Shown here piece after piece: positions 53,900-63,155 of a stretch of DNA of 64,000 bases. Numbering within the stretch: position 1 is the stretch's first letter; each line of letters opens with the position of its first letter. A program made the position numbers and the translations under genes. Source of the DNA: Gillisella vitis (GTDB lineage Bacteria; Pseudomonadota; Alphaproteobacteria; Rhizobiales; Rhizobiaceae); the NCBI RefSeq assembly GCF_021559775.1, contig NZ_CP056047.1:186001-250000 (forward strand), written 5' to 3'. The notes below the pieces were generated by a model. It did no database searches. It was not told the origin of the DNA and saw only the letters and a program-made list of their open reading frames with translations.

Positions 53900-54967
53900 A
53901 TGAAGACATCGAGCATATCCAGTCTTACCATCCAGAACGCCATGCGTCTCACGATCAGTGATGCGCAAAAGCAGATGTCGGATGCTCAGACAGAAGTGAC
54001 GACCGGCAAATACGCAGATGTCGGAACAGAGCTTGGCGCCAAGACCTCTTCGGCCGTGGATCTCAATCGGGATTCTCTGCGCTTGCAGTCACTGATGGAC
54101 ACCAATTCCATCGTCTCGACCCGTCTTGATGCATCTCAGACGGCGTTGGATACGATTGCATCGGCAGCAACGACAATGCAGTCGACGCTGGTTGGTCTTG
54201 GTACCAGCACTGACAGTACGACGCTGGACTCAGCGCAAAAGACCATGAAAAGCGCGATGGACAGTTTCATTGACGCCGCAAATACCTCTGCGAACGGTGA
54301 GTATCTGTTTTCTGGCATCAATACCGACGTGAAGCCGATTACCGATTACTATTATATCGATGACGACGGCAATGAAACGGACGCCAAGCAGAATTTCGAC
54401 AATCTGTTTTCCGGATATTTCGGCATGTCGCCTGATGATGATGGCGTCAGTGGCATCAGCGCCGACCAGATGGACGATTTCATGGAGAACGTCCTGGAGC
54501 CATCCTTTGACGGGGCGGACTGGACGGACAATTGGTCGGCGGCCACCGATGAAACAATGTCGAGCCGGATCAGCAAAAACGAAGTTATTCAGAGCTCATC
54601 CACCGCCAACTCCGATGGCTTCCGCTATATGGGCCTTGTTTCGGTGATCGGCAGCGAAATGCTGAATGGCAATTACTCGACCGAAACCCGCAATGCGATG
54701 GTCTCCAAGGCGATCGAATATTCCGGTCTTGCCGTTTCCGGTATCAATGACGAGCGCACACAATTGGGCCTATCCCAAGAACGTGTCACCAATGCAAACG
54801 ATTCCTTAACGTCCCAGAAGGACATTATTGAAAACCAATTAAGCAATTTGACCGGTGTGGATGCCTATGAAGCATCGACCCGTTTGAACAACCTGCAATC
54901 TTTGGTCGAGACGTCATACACCTTGACCGCACGCTTGCAGAAGCTCAGCCTTGTGGATTACCTTTGA
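53900..54967 (+). CDS. flgL: Flagellar hook-associated protein FlgL
   Basis: A 355-residue flagellin-related junction protein. The N-terminal helix is MRLTISDAQKQMSDAQTEVTTGKYADVGTELGAKTSSAVDLNRD, and the segment NTSANGEYLFSGINTDVKPITDY is typical of FlgL. The C-terminal helix is LNNLQSLVETSYTLTARLQKLSLVDYL. Only the N- and C-terminal arms are flagellin-like. It follows flgK by 3 bases. Confidence 0.95.
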   Translation: MKTSSISSLTIQNAMRLTISDAQKQMSDAQTEVTTGKYADVGTELGAKTSSAVDLNRDSLRLQSLMDTNSIVSTRLDASQTALDTIASAATTMQSTLVGLGTSTDSTTLDSAQKTMKSAMDSFIDAANTSANGEYLFSGINTDVKPITDYYYIDDDGNETDAKQNFDNLFSGYFGMSPDDDGVSGISADQMDDFMENVLEPSFDGADWTDNWSAATDETMSSRISKNEVIQSSSTANSDGFRYMGLVSVIGSEMLNGNYSTETRNAMVSKAIEYSGLAVSGINDERTQLGLSQERVTNANDSLTSQKDIIENQLSNLTGVDAYEASTRLNNLQSLVETSYTLTARLQKLSLVDYL

Positions 54968-55001
54968 TGATCAAGGGTGGGGTGGAGTAGAGGAAATCTA
55001 G

Positions 55002-55349
55002 ATGTACCAGTTTTCCTACAATGAGATTATGGAGGATGGGGTTGCCGACGCTAAGGAGCGTGAGCGCCAGGTTCTCGACAGATCGATAGACTTGCTGAGC
55101 CAAGCCAGGACTGCCGGAAAATACGGTCGTGAAGGCATCGAGGCTCTGTACTATACGCGCCGCGTCTGGATCCGCTTCATTGAGGATCTCAAGCAGCCGG
55201 ACAACCAGCTTGGCACGGAACTTCGAGCCAATCTCATTTCAATTGCCCTTTGGATATTGAAGGAATGTGACCGCATCAGAAAGCGGGAATCCGACAATTA
55301 CCAAGGCATAATCGATGTAACCACCATCATCAGGGATGGACTTAAATGA
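55002..55349 (+). CDS. flaF: Flagellar biosynthesis regulator FlaF
   Basis: A 115-residue soluble protein. [39 protein letters not shown] and [19 protein letters not shown]-like ([24 protein letters not shown]), then [19 protein letters not shown], fit the FlaF family. In alphaproteobacteria FlaF is required for flagellin synthesis or secretion and works opposite FlbT. It overlaps flbT by 4 bases (ATGA). Confidence 0.95.
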   Translation: MYQFSYNEIMEDGVADAKERERQVLDRSIDLLSQARTAGKYGREGIEALYYTRRVWIRFIEDLKQPDNQLGTELRANLISIALWILKECDRIRKRESDNYQGIIDVTTIIRDGLK

Positions 55350-55795
55350 AGAGCACCTTGCGAATCTCGCTGAAATCCGGGGAACGAATCTTTATCAATG
55401 GTGCCGTTTTGCGCGTCGATCGGAAGGTTGCCCTGGAATTCTTGAACGATGTGACATTTCTGCTGGAAAACCACGTGCTCCAGCCGGAAGACGCCAATAC
55501 CCCGCTACGCCAGCTCTATTTTATCGCCCAGATGATCCTCATCAATCCGGAAGGCAAGGAACAGACGCTGACCATGTTCCGCAAGTCGATCGTGATGTTG
55601 CTGTCCTGCTTCCAGGATGACGAGATCCTGGCTGAATTGAAGCGGATCGACGCTCAGGTCGTATCGGGGCGCGCCTTCGATGCATTGAAGGCCATTCGCG
55701 GTCTTTATCCGCTTGAAGATCGGATCCTGAACAACCAGGAAATGGCACCGGCAACGATCGAACAGATCCGCAAGGAGATTGCGCCATGGCGGTAG
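55346..55795 (+). CDS. flbT: Flagellin mRNA regulator FlbT
   Basis: A 149-residue protein: [50 protein letters not shown] and [36 protein letters not shown], the FlbT signature. In Caulobacter FlbT binds the flagellin fljK mRNA leader and lowers its stability; in other alphaproteobacteria it can act positively. Its natural targets in this window would be the five flagellin leaders with paired hairpins. It overlaps flaF and flgD. Confidence 0.95.
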   Translation: MKSTLRISLKSGERIFINGAVLRVDRKVALEFLNDVTFLLENHVLQPEDANTPLRQLYFIAQMILINPEGKEQTLTMFRKSIVMLLSCFQDDEILAELKRIDAQVVSGRAFDALKAIRGLYPLEDRILNNQEMAPATIEQIRKEIAPWR

Positions 55796-56241
55796 ACGCG
55801 ACGACTTCAGCGACATCAACGAGTTCCTCGTCCTCTTCGAGTTCGGCGACTTATACCAATCCGTTCGCCAACGCATCGGCCAACTCGGATGCGGCAGACG
55901 CATCCATGGACTATAACAGCTTCCTTCAGCTTCTGATCGCGCAGTTGCAGAATCAGGACCCGACGGATCCGATGTCTGCCACGGAGCAGGTGTCTCAGCT
56001 TGCAACCTATTCGCAGGTCGAGCAATCCATTAAGACCAATACCTTGCTGCGCAGCATGTTGCAGGCGGAAGCCTTGACACGGGCTGGCGATATCGTCGGC
56101 AAGACGGTGACAAGCTCGGACGGCGAAACGACGGGTGTTGTCTCCAACGTCAAGGTCGCCGACGACGCCGTGACACTCACCACCAGCAGCGGTGGCACAG
56201 TAGAGTTGCAGACCGGCGTCAACTTCTCGAGCGGCTCCTGA
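55786..56241 (+). CDS. flgD: Flagellar hook capping protein FlgD
   Basis: A 151-residue protein, short compared with enteric FlgD (about 230), keeping mainly the N-terminal capping region. [49 protein letters not shown] is the diagnostic FlgD segment. [26 protein letters not shown] is the start of the small beta domain. It overlaps flbT by 10 bases and is the last gene before a terminator. Confidence 0.96.
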   Translation: MAVDATTSATSTSSSSSSSSATYTNPFANASANSDAADASMDYNSFLQLLIAQLQNQDPTDPMSATEQVSQLATYSQVEQSIKTNTLLRSMLQAEALTRAGDIVGKTVTSSDGETTGVVSNVKVADDAVTLTTSSGGTVELQTGVNFSSGS

Positions 56242-56305
56242 TCGGTCATTTCCATTCCGCCGTAACCGGTCGAGATGGAAAATGCAAAAGGCTTTAACGA
56301 CTGTG

Positions 56306-56340
56306 AAATTCCTCAAATCGATTGGGATTTGAGGAATTTT
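56306..56340 (+). terminator. Terminator between flgD and fliQ
   Basis: AAATTCCTCAAATC (56306-56319) pairs perfectly over 14 bp with GATTTGAGGAATTT (56326-56339), followed by T. The stem is AT-rich, with a short T-run. It lies 64 bases after flgD and separates the hook operon from the export-gate operon. Confidence 0.78.
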
Positions 56341-56392
56341 GCTTTATCAATTGAGTCGTGTCAGGTGGCATGATGCCGCTGGAGGAATGCCG

Positions 56393-56659
56393 ATGAATGA
56401 AGCAGATGCCCTCGATATCATGCGCGCCGCTGTATGGACCGTGCTGATTGCCTCGGGGCCAGCCGTTATGGCCGCGATGATCGTCGGCGTCGTGGTCGCC
56501 TTGATCCAGGCATTGACCCAGATCCAGGAAATGACCCTGACATTCGTCCCAAAAATTGTTGCGATCATGGTGACGATCGGTATTTCCGCTCCCTTTGTCG
56601 GGTCTCAAATTTCGATTTTTGCCAATCTGGTGTTTTCCCGGGTGCAGTCAGGGTTTTAA
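56393..56659 (+). CDS. fliQ: Flagellar export gate protein FliQ
   Basis: From the ATG at 56393, with GGAGG 8 bases upstream, the protein has 88 residues, the standard FliQ size. MNEADALDIMRAAVWTVLIASGPAVMAAMIVGVVVALIQALTQIQEMTLTFVPKIVAIMVTI contains the two membrane helices and the QALTQIQEMTLTFVPK motif. The open frame extends 18 codons upstream but is not needed. Confidence 0.97.
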   Translation: MNEADALDIMRAAVWTVLIASGPAVMAAMIVGVVVALIQALTQIQEMTLTFVPKIVAIMVTIGISAPFVGSQISIFANLVFSRVQSGF

Positions 56660-56784
56660 ATCACTGTGCAACCGTTCGTCGTGAGACATTCGCCTTGAGA
56701 TAAGGGCATCCTCGCGCAAGCTTTGTCCGCTAGTCCTGTCGCCATAACGGCGGATTCTCGTTCCGCCAGCCTTCTCATGAAGAG

Positions 56785-58887
56785 ATGGAACAGGACATGG
56801 CGCAAGCACCGACGACCTCACTTCCGACAATTGCCAATAATCGCGGCCGAGAAATCGGCTTTGCCATGGGCATTGTCGCTATTCTCTGCATTCTCTTTCT
56901 GCCGATCCCACCCTTCCTGATCGATATGGGGCTGGCGTTTTCCATTGCCCTTTCCGTTCTGATCCTGATGGTATCGCTCTGGATACAACGGCCGCTGGAT
57001 TTCTCCTCTTTCCCGACCATTCTGCTGATTTCGACCATGGTGCGCCTGTCGCTGAATATCGCGACGACACGGGTTATCCTGTCGCATGGTCACCAGGGTC
57101 ACGATGCGGCCGGCAGTGTCATTGCCGGCTTTGCCAACCTGGTCATGTCCGGCGATTTCGTGATCGGTCTGATCGTGTTTGCGATCCTTGTCACCGTCAA
57201 CTTCATCGTCATCACCAAGGGTGCCACCCGTATCGCGGAAGTGGGCGCCCGCTTCACGCTGGATGCCATTCCCGGCAAGCAGATGGCGATCGATGCCGAT
57301 CTCTCGGCGGGGATTATCGAGGAAAGCGAAGCTCAACGCCGGCGCAAGGAACTGGAGCAGGAAAGCTCCTTCTTCGGCGCCATGGACGGTGCCTCGAAAT
57401 TCGTGCGCGGCGATGCGGTCGCTGGTCTGATCATCACCGCCATCAATATCGTCGGTGGCATTATCATCGGTTACTTCCGCCATGGCATGCCGATCAGCGA
57501 AGCCGCCGATGTGTTCGTCAAGCTCTCGGTGGGCGATGGCCTGGTCTCGCAGATCCCCGCTCTGATCGTCTCGCTCGCCGCCGGCCTGCTCGTCACCCGT
57601 GGCGGCAATGCCGGGTCCACGGACGAAGCGGTCATCAACCAGCTGAGCGGCTATCCGCGTGCGTTGTCGGTCGCTTCTGGCCTGATGTTCCTTCTGGCGA
57701 TCATTCCGGGCCTGCCCTTGCTGCCCTTCGTGACCCTCGGCGGTATCATGGCGTTCGGCAGCTGGTACATTCCCCGCCAGGTGGAAGCCGTGAACCTTGC
57801 CAAGCGCCAGGTCGAGGAAAAGAAGGTTATTCAGAACAAGGAAGCCGAAAAGGATTCGGTCAAGAGCGTGCTGAAAACCTCCGAGATCGAGCTGGCGCTC
57901 GGCAAGCTGGTTTCGACCCGCCTGCTTGGCTCGCATCAGGAACTGGCTTTCCGCGTCGGCAAGATGCGCAAGAAATTCGCCAGCCAATACGGTTTTGTCG
58001 TGCCTGAAATCAAGGTGACGGACGATATCGCCATCCCGGACAAGTCCTATCATATTCGGGTCCATGGCACGACCATCGCCTCGAACCTGTTGCGGGTTGG
58101 CGAAGTGCTTGTTGTCACCGGCAATGGCCGCAAGCCGCGCATTCCCGGTGACGAAATTCGCGAACCCGCCTTTGGCATGCCAGCCGTCTCGATCATGGAA
58201 GCCTTTACCGAAGACTTGAAGCGCGAAGGCTTTCATCCGATCGACAATGTCTCTGTCGTGCTAACCCATTTGAGCGAGGTTATCCGCAACAATCTGCCTC
58301 AGCTCTTGTCCTATAAGGACGTGAAAATCCTGATCGATCGGCTCGATCCTGAATATAAGAAGCTGGCAGACGAAATCTGCTCCTCGCATATGTCCTATTC
58401 AGGCTTGCAAGCCGTGTTGAAACTGTTGTTGGCCGAACGGGTGTCGATCCGTAACCTGCATCTGATCCTCGAGGCCGTGGCCGAACTGGCGCCGCATGTG
58501 CGCAAGACCGAGCAGATCGTTGAACATGTGCGTGTGCGCATGGCTCAGCAATTGTGCGGCGATCTGACCGACAATGGCGTGCTGCGGGTTCTGCGATTGG
58601 GCAGCAAATGGGATCTGGTCTTCCATCAGGCCCTGAAGCGCGACAACAAGGGTGAGGTTGTCGAATTCGATATCGACCCGCGTTCGCTGGAAGAGTTCAG
58701 CGAGCAGGCAAGTCGGGTTATCCGTGAATTCATGGACCGCGGCCTGCCTTTCGTGCTTGTCACGTCGCCGGAAACGCGGTCTTATGTGCGCATGATTATT
58801 GAACGCTTGTTTGCAACCCTGCCGGTGCTGTCACATGTCGAATTGGCCAAAGGCATCGAAATCAAGATCCTGGGATCGATTTCATGA
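56785..58887 (+). CDS. flhA: Flagellar export gate protein FlhA
   Basis: A 700-residue protein with about eight N-terminal membrane helices and a large cytoplasmic C-terminal ring domain (from about 340). The signature is [29 protein letters not shown]. The FHIPEP loop region includes [35 protein letters not shown]. The cytoplasmic domain includes [21 protein letters not shown] and [31 protein letters not shown]. An alternative start is the ATG at 56797. It overlaps fliR by 4 bases. Confidence 0.97.
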   Translation: MEQDMAQAPTTSLPTIANNRGREIGFAMGIVAILCILFLPIPPFLIDMGLAFSIALSVLILMVSLWIQRPLDFSSFPTILLISTMVRLSLNIATTRVILSHGHQGHDAAGSVIAGFANLVMSGDFVIGLIVFAILVTVNFIVITKGATRIAEVGARFTLDAIPGKQMAIDADLSAGIIEESEAQRRRKELEQESSFFGAMDGASKFVRGDAVAGLIITAINIVGGIIIGYFRHGMPISEAADVFVKLSVGDGLVSQIPALIVSLAAGLLVTRGGNAGSTDEAVINQLSGYPRALSVASGLMFLLAIIPGLPLLPFVTLGGIMAFGSWYIPRQVEAVNLAKRQVEEKKVIQNKEAEKDSVKSVLKTSEIELALGKLVSTRLLGSHQELAFRVGKMRKKFASQYGFVVPEIKVTDDIAIPDKSYHIRVHGTTIASNLLRVGEVLVVTGNGRKPRIPGDEIREPAFGMPAVSIMEAFTEDLKREGFHPIDNVSVVLTHLSEVIRNNLPQLLSYKDVKILIDRLDPEYKKLADEICSSHMSYSGLQAVLKLLLAERVSIRNLHLILEAVAELAPHVRKTEQIVEHVRVRMAQQLCGDLTDNGVLRVLRLGSKWDLVFHQALKRDNKGEVVEFDIDPRSLEEFSEQASRVIREFMDRGLPFVLVTSPETRSYVRMIIERLFATLPVLSHVELAKGIEIKILGSIS

Positions 58888-59636
58888 TCACTGATCCGCA
58901 AGGATCGGTACTGGCGCTGTTTCTGGTGTTTTGCCGTATCGGTTCCTGTTTCATGACCATGCCGGGCTTTGCGTCCTCGCGCATTCCCACCCAGATCCGC
59001 CTGTTGCTCGCGGTCGCGGTCTCCATGGCCTGCACGCCGCTTGTCTGGGACACCGTGTATCCCAAGGTGAGCAGCGGCGGTTCGATTTTTGTCGCGTTGA
59101 TCTTTACGGAAACGCTGATCGGCGCCGTCTTTGGGCTGATTACCCGATTTTTCACGCTTGGCCTGCAATTTGCCGGTGCTATCTTGACGATGATGATCGG
59201 TTTCAACAGCACGGCCACGGCGGATGTTCTGGAAGACGGTGCCGAAAACCAGATGACCAACATGATCAGCTTTTGCGGGCTGATGATGCTGTTCATGATG
59301 GATTTTCACCATGTCGTCTTCCGGGCGCTGATAGACAGCTATACCGTCATGCCGATGGGCGGCGTGCCCGATACGCAGAAGATGCTGATAACGCTGACGG
59401 ATACCGCCTCGCGGACCTATATGCTGATGCTGCGGCTTTCCAGCCCCTTCATCATCTATGGCCTGATGTTCAATCTCGGCGTCGGCCTGGTCAACAAGCT
59501 GGCACCGCAGATCCCGGTCTACTACATCTCCACCCCCTATCTTATCACCGGGGGAATGCTGCTGGTTTATTGGTCGATCGGGGTGATGATGCGTCAGTTC
59601 GCCGATGCTTTCATACCGATCTTCCTGGGGCATTGA
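58884..59636 (+). CDS. fliR: Flagellar export gate protein FliR
   Basis: A 250-residue inner-membrane protein with about six hydrophobic segments. [45 protein letters not shown] is the FliR N-terminal pattern. [62 protein letters not shown] follows, and [24 protein letters not shown] near the end is diagnostic. It follows flhA with a 4-base overlap. Confidence 0.97.
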   Translation: MITDPQGSVLALFLVFCRIGSCFMTMPGFASSRIPTQIRLLLAVAVSMACTPLVWDTVYPKVSSGGSIFVALIFTETLIGAVFGLITRFFTLGLQFAGAILTMMIGFNSTATADVLEDGAENQMTNMISFCGLMMLFMMDFHHVVFRALIDSYTVMPMGGVPDTQKMLITLTDTASRTYMLMLRLSSPFIIYGLMFNLGVGLVNKLAPQIPVYYISTPYLITGGMLLVYWSIGVMMRQFADAFIPIFLGH

Positions 59637-59699
59637 CATGAGGGGCAACTGACATGACAGAGCCAGGGATGAGTGCGATGCTCTCGATGAGGCCGTGTC

Positions 59700-60113
59700 A
59701 TGGGACCCGATAAGAAATCCAAGAAATTGAAGCGGCTGGTGGCCGTGCAGCGGCATTTGGAAAAGATCGCCGAATACGATCTCGTCGAGACCGCGCGCCA
59801 GCGCCAGGAAATTGCCGCTGGCCTCGAACGGGTGATCGAGGCGCTGGGGTCGATGGACCCGGTGCATAGGCTGTTTGCCCAATCCTATGCGGATCGCTTC
59901 GATCGGCTTTCCGGCGATGACCGGCGCATGGCCGATGTGCAGCGGGTGCAGGAAAACAAGGTTTTGCGCCAGCGCACCAAGGCGGAACGGCTGCAAGAAA
60001 AGATGCTCGAGGCGCGCGGACACGAGGATCGCGAGGCCGAGGACGAAACGCTTCAGGATCTGATCGACCTGACATTTGCCACACCAGCCTCCAGCAAGCT
60101 TCACGAGAGATAG
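59700..60113 (+). CDS. Coiled-coil protein after fliR, candidate FliJ
   Basis: A 137-residue, highly charged, almost wholly helical protein (KKSKKLKRLVAVQRHLEKIAEYDLVETARQRQEIAAGLERVIEALGS, then RRMADVQRVQENKVLRQRTKAERLQEKMLEARGHEDREAEDETL). FliJ proteins are about 140 residues, helical hairpins with this composition, and no fliJ is otherwise present. The position between fliR and a flgJ-like gene supports a flagellar role. The identity is inferred from length, helix pattern and context. Its stop overlaps a possible GTG start of the next gene. Confidence 0.7.
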   Translation: MGPDKKSKKLKRLVAVQRHLEKIAEYDLVETARQRQEIAAGLERVIEALGSMDPVHRLFAQSYADRFDRLSGDDRRMADVQRVQENKVLRQRTKAERLQEKMLEARGHEDREAEDETLQDLIDLTFATPASSKLHER

Positions 60114-60145
60114 TGGTTCCAGTTGATTTTCAGGGAACGAACACC

Positions 60146-60745
60146 GTGGCTATTTCTCCTCCAAGCGATCTTGTTATGGATGTTGTGCGGGCGGCCGAAC
60201 CGTCTGCCATGGCAGAGGCCCAGCAAAGGCTGCAATCGGCACGCGCCAGTGTCCAGGCTGCCAGCCTGAACGAAAAAAGCGCCGGTTTCGAAGTGGCGAT
60301 GAACACTTTGAACGACGGGGCTTCCACCAAGGCGGGGCTGGCCAATCGCGCCACCAATACGATCAAGGCGAGCGATATTCCCAAGCCTTACCGGCAATAT
60401 GAAGGTATCGTGTTGCAGAATTTCATTTCCAACATGCTGCCCAAGGATAGTGAAGCTGTTTTTGGCAAGGGCAATGCTGGTGAAATCTGGAAAAGCATGA
60501 TGGCCGAGCAGATCGGCAATACCATTTCCGAGCGTGGTGGTGTTGGCATTGCCAAGCAGATGTATGCCGATGAAATGGCAAAACTGCGCAACAAGGGCGC
60601 CCAGAACGCCACGACAGACCCCGCTCAGCAGAACATGGCGCAGATGCGGCTTGACGAGATCGAGCGCAAGTCACTCGGACTTTCGGGTTCCGAAGAGGCA
60701 ACTGACACGGTAAAGGCGCCCTTCTCCGGCGCAGCCACAGTCTGA
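60146..60745 (+). CDS. Flagellar rod-cap protein FlgJ, single-domain type
   Basis: From the GTG at 60146 (AGGGAACG upstream) the protein has 199 residues; another GTG at 60113 overlaps the previous stop. The rod-binding domain is YRQYEGIVLQNFISNMLPKDSEAVFGKGNAGEIWKSMMAEQIGNTISERGGVGIAKQMYADEM (about 80-145), matching the FlgJ N-terminal domain. No muramidase domain follows. The N-terminal part (about 1-70) is Ala/Ser-rich and helical. It caps the growing rod, and the wall-cutting role probably falls to the separate transglycosylase at 49435. Confidence 0.86.
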   Translation: MAISPPSDLVMDVVRAAEPSAMAEAQQRLQSARASVQAASLNEKSAGFEVAMNTLNDGASTKAGLANRATNTIKASDIPKPYRQYEGIVLQNFISNMLPKDSEAVFGKGNAGEIWKSMMAEQIGNTISERGGVGIAKQMYADEMAKLRNKGAQNATTDPAQQNMAQMRLDEIERKSLGLSGSEEATDTVKAPFSGAATV

Positions 60746-60919
60746 TCTTATCGCCGTGAGGCACGCAGTTTGTAGCAGTGCACGATTATCCCACATCCCT
60801 TGTGGTGCCTGCCTACCGACTGGGCTCAACATAAAAATATGCGCAGATTAAAAAGTGACATCAGCCCCAGCGCCACAGCGCAGGCGCTTGGCGGTCGGAA
60901 TTCAAGGAACAGATTTTTC

Positions 60920-61285
60920 ATGGAACATGTGTCCAACGACTACCGGATCAAGACCGTTCTCGGTCGTCTCGAAATGATTGTCGACAACGAAAATCATCGA
61001 ATCGGCAATGATCCGCAGTTTGATTTCAAGGTCTCGAACGCCCACAAAAGTCGCTGCCTTTACGAACTGACAATGTTGTTTCGCGATACCGATCCCAAGG
61101 AAATTGCCATCAATTATGTCGAGCAGATGCATGGGCTGAAGAAAAAGCTGGCCTTGAACGCAAGACGGGTCGAGGCGCATCTGGATGCCGTGCGCGCGGT
61201 GGCCGATATTCTGCGCAGCGCCGTTCAGGACGCCGATAATGATGGTACCTATTCCCAGGAACAGTTTCTCTACAGAGAAAATTAA
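60920..61285 (+). CDS. Helical flagellar-locus protein, candidate FlgN-type chaperone
   Basis: From the ATG at 60920 (MEHVSNDYRIKTVLGRLEMIVDNENHRI) the protein has 121 residues, with an AAGGAAC upstream; the open frame begins 40 codons earlier in sequence that does not look coding. The protein is helical: KSRCLYELTMLFRDTDPKEIAINYVEQMHGLKKKLALNARRVEAHLDAVRAVADILRSAVQD. Size and long helices resemble FlgN, the FlgK/FlgL export chaperone, which is otherwise missing. Assignment is inferred from context. Its stop overlaps the next start by one base (TAATG). Confidence 0.62.
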   Translation: MEHVSNDYRIKTVLGRLEMIVDNENHRIGNDPQFDFKVSNAHKSRCLYELTMLFRDTDPKEIAINYVEQMHGLKKKLALNARRVEAHLDAVRAVADILRSAVQDADNDGTYSQEQFLYREN

Positions 61286-61815
61286 TGGTCAAGATTGTCA
61301 TTGCCGGCGTATGGGCCTGCATCGTCGCTCTCGTCGCCGTCTACTTTTCCATCCAGGTGGCCACCGCGCCACCACCGGTCGAAGAGGCCAAGGCGCCGCC
61401 GACTGAAGTGGTGCGCGGAGAAGCCATCACTGTGCCATTTCTCGAGAACGGTAAGGTGAAAGGCTATTTCATTGGCCGGTTCTCCTTCATGGTCGACAAG
61501 GAAAAAGCTGGCGCCATGCAAATGCCGATGACGGCGCTGATGACGGACCAATTGTTTACCCTGCTGGTTGGCAACTCGATGGTTGATCTGTCGAAATCGA
61601 CCAAGCTCGATGTCGACGGTTTCAAGCAGGCCATCAAGACCGGCATCAACAAACGCCTCGGCAGCGATGTCATCAATGACGTGCTGATCGAGCAGCTGGA
61701 CTTCCTCGGCAAGGACGATATCCGCGAAGGTGGCGGCGGCAAGCCGAAGCTGCTGCCAGCGGTCAAGATCGTTGAAGGAGAGAAGGCCCCGGAAGGTGCG
61801 GCGCCTGCGCATTGA
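61285..61815 (+). CDS. FliL-like membrane protein at the end of the flagellar cluster
   Basis: A 176-residue protein with one N-terminal membrane segment (MVKIVIAGVWACIVALVAVYFSI), a Pro-rich linker (about 28-40) and a periplasmic domain GRFSFMVDKEKAGAMQMPMTALMTDQLFTLLVGNSM, ending GFKQAIKTGINKRLGSDVINDVLIEQLDFLGKDDIRE. Single-pass topology, the Pro linker and a final helix-strand pattern (INxxLG...V.I..LDF) resemble FliL. This would be a second FliL-type protein beside fliL at 34625. It is coupled to the previous gene by TAATG. Confidence 0.65.
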   Translation: MVKIVIAGVWACIVALVAVYFSIQVATAPPPVEEAKAPPTEVVRGEAITVPFLENGKVKGYFIGRFSFMVDKEKAGAMQMPMTALMTDQLFTLLVGNSMVDLSKSTKLDVDGFKQAIKTGINKRLGSDVINDVLIEQLDFLGKDDIREGGGGKPKLLPAVKIVEGEKAPEGAAPAH

Positions 61816-62072
61816 TGCGAACGGCCATTGAAGAGGCGGTTGGTACTCCGGTTTCGAATATTTCAAGCGTTTGATGCATTTGAAATATGCGAAATCCTTT
61901 GAAGGGCGAGGATGCGGTTCACATCTTTGCGCCTTCTTATGAGAGGCATGGCTGGAACGATCACGGTAAACGAAGTATAAACGAAAAGCCTGTATTTCTA
62001 GCGGGCTACTTAAGTCGGATTTTATGCCTGCCTGCTAGTTTGGGCTTGGTTTCAATCTGGCTCGTCATATTT

Positions 62073-63002
62073 ATGAACACCGTTACCAAGCGCAAAGCCC
62101 CGGTCGCAGATGCTGATGAGCAGATCAGCACGGCGCGCCTTATTCATAGGGTTCGCCAGGATCTGGCTGGAGACTGGGGTCGCCTCCATCATGATGATGA
62201 GTTCCACCCGATGAACCTGATTTCAACAGCAGAGCAGATTGCCCCAAAAAAGATCCTGTTCGGCATGCCGATCTTTGATCTCTCCTGGGTTTCAGGCCTC
62301 AGCCTGATCGCCCAATATGCGGCAACGCCTGGTGCGCATGCGCAGGTCTCCTTCCTCAATGCCAATAATATCAATATCATGCTCAAGGACTCCGCCTATC
62401 GCGATGTCCTTAAAGGACATATCGTCCTGCCGGATGGGATCGGCATGGACCTGGCGGCGAGCATCATCGACGGCGAGCCCTTTGCGGCCAATCTGAATGG
62501 CACGGATTTCGTGCCAGCGCTCTTTACCTATATGGAAGAGCCGCGCCGCATCGGCCTGATTGGCGCAAAGCCCGGTGTGCTGGCAGGTGCTGTCGCCCGC
62601 TTCCGCAAACATGCGCCATGGCACGAATTCGTACCGGTGGCCGACGGCTTTTTCGATAGCGAGGAGCTGCCGATCATTCTCGAACGGCTTGAGGACGCCA
62701 AGATCGACGTGCTGCTGGTCGGCATGGGCACCCCCTTGCAGGAAAAATGGATTGCCCAGCATATCAAGCCGCAGCATGCGCGTGTGGTGTTCGGCGTCGG
62801 CGCTCTGTTCGATTTTGTCTCCGGCACCATGCCACGCGCACCGCAATGGATGCGCAAGATCCGCTGTGAGTGGCTCTACCGTTTGACACGGGAGCCGAGC
62901 CGGTTGTGGCGCCGCTATCTAATCGGAATTCCGGTCTTCCTCTTGCATGTGCTACGCTTCAAGCTGTCGGCCCGCCGCGACAAGGCGGCCGCGCAACAAT
63001 AA
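62073..63002 (+). CDS. WecG/TagA/CpsF family glycosyltransferase (GT26)
   Basis: A 309-residue enzyme from the ATG at 62073; the frame is open back to 61887, but that part looks unconserved. Family motifs in order: ILFGMPIFDLSW, LNANNINIMLKDSAYRDVLKGHIVLPDGIGMDLAASII, NGTDFVPALF, IGLIGAKPGVLAGAVARF, IDVLLVGMGTPLQEKWIAQH, ARVVFGVGALFDFVSGTMPRAPQWMRKIRCEWLYRLTREPSRLWRRY. GT26 enzymes transfer ManNAcA, ManNAc or related sugars onto lipid-linked acceptors. It is the first clearly non-flagellar gene after the cluster. Confidence 0.9.
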   Translation: MNTVTKRKAPVADADEQISTARLIHRVRQDLAGDWGRLHHDDEFHPMNLISTAEQIAPKKILFGMPIFDLSWVSGLSLIAQYAATPGAHAQVSFLNANNINIMLKDSAYRDVLKGHIVLPDGIGMDLAASIIDGEPFAANLNGTDFVPALFTYMEEPRRIGLIGAKPGVLAGAVARFRKHAPWHEFVPVADGFFDSEELPIILERLEDAKIDVLLVGMGTPLQEKWIAQHIKPQHARVVFGVGALFDFVSGTMPRAPQWMRKIRCEWLYRLTREPSRLWRRYLIGIPVFLLHVLRFKLSARRDKAAAQQ

Positions 63003-63155
63003 CTGCACTTCAACCCGCCTTCACGGATCACGATGATTTTTTAACGCCAGCCCGTGTTTTTGCGTTTGAAAGCGCTGATGGCAGTGGTAGCTAACGTTGT
63101 CCCATGAGCCAGATTTGAGATGGCTCGTAAGCCTTTCAGCGAGAGGAAATCCAGC

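Noticed and set aside
56818-58236. A 472-codon frame opposite flhA, and a similar one at 58782-60104
   Set aside because: Both lie antisense to complete export-gate genes and read as His/Gln/Asp-rich nonsense typical of GC-rich antisense frames.
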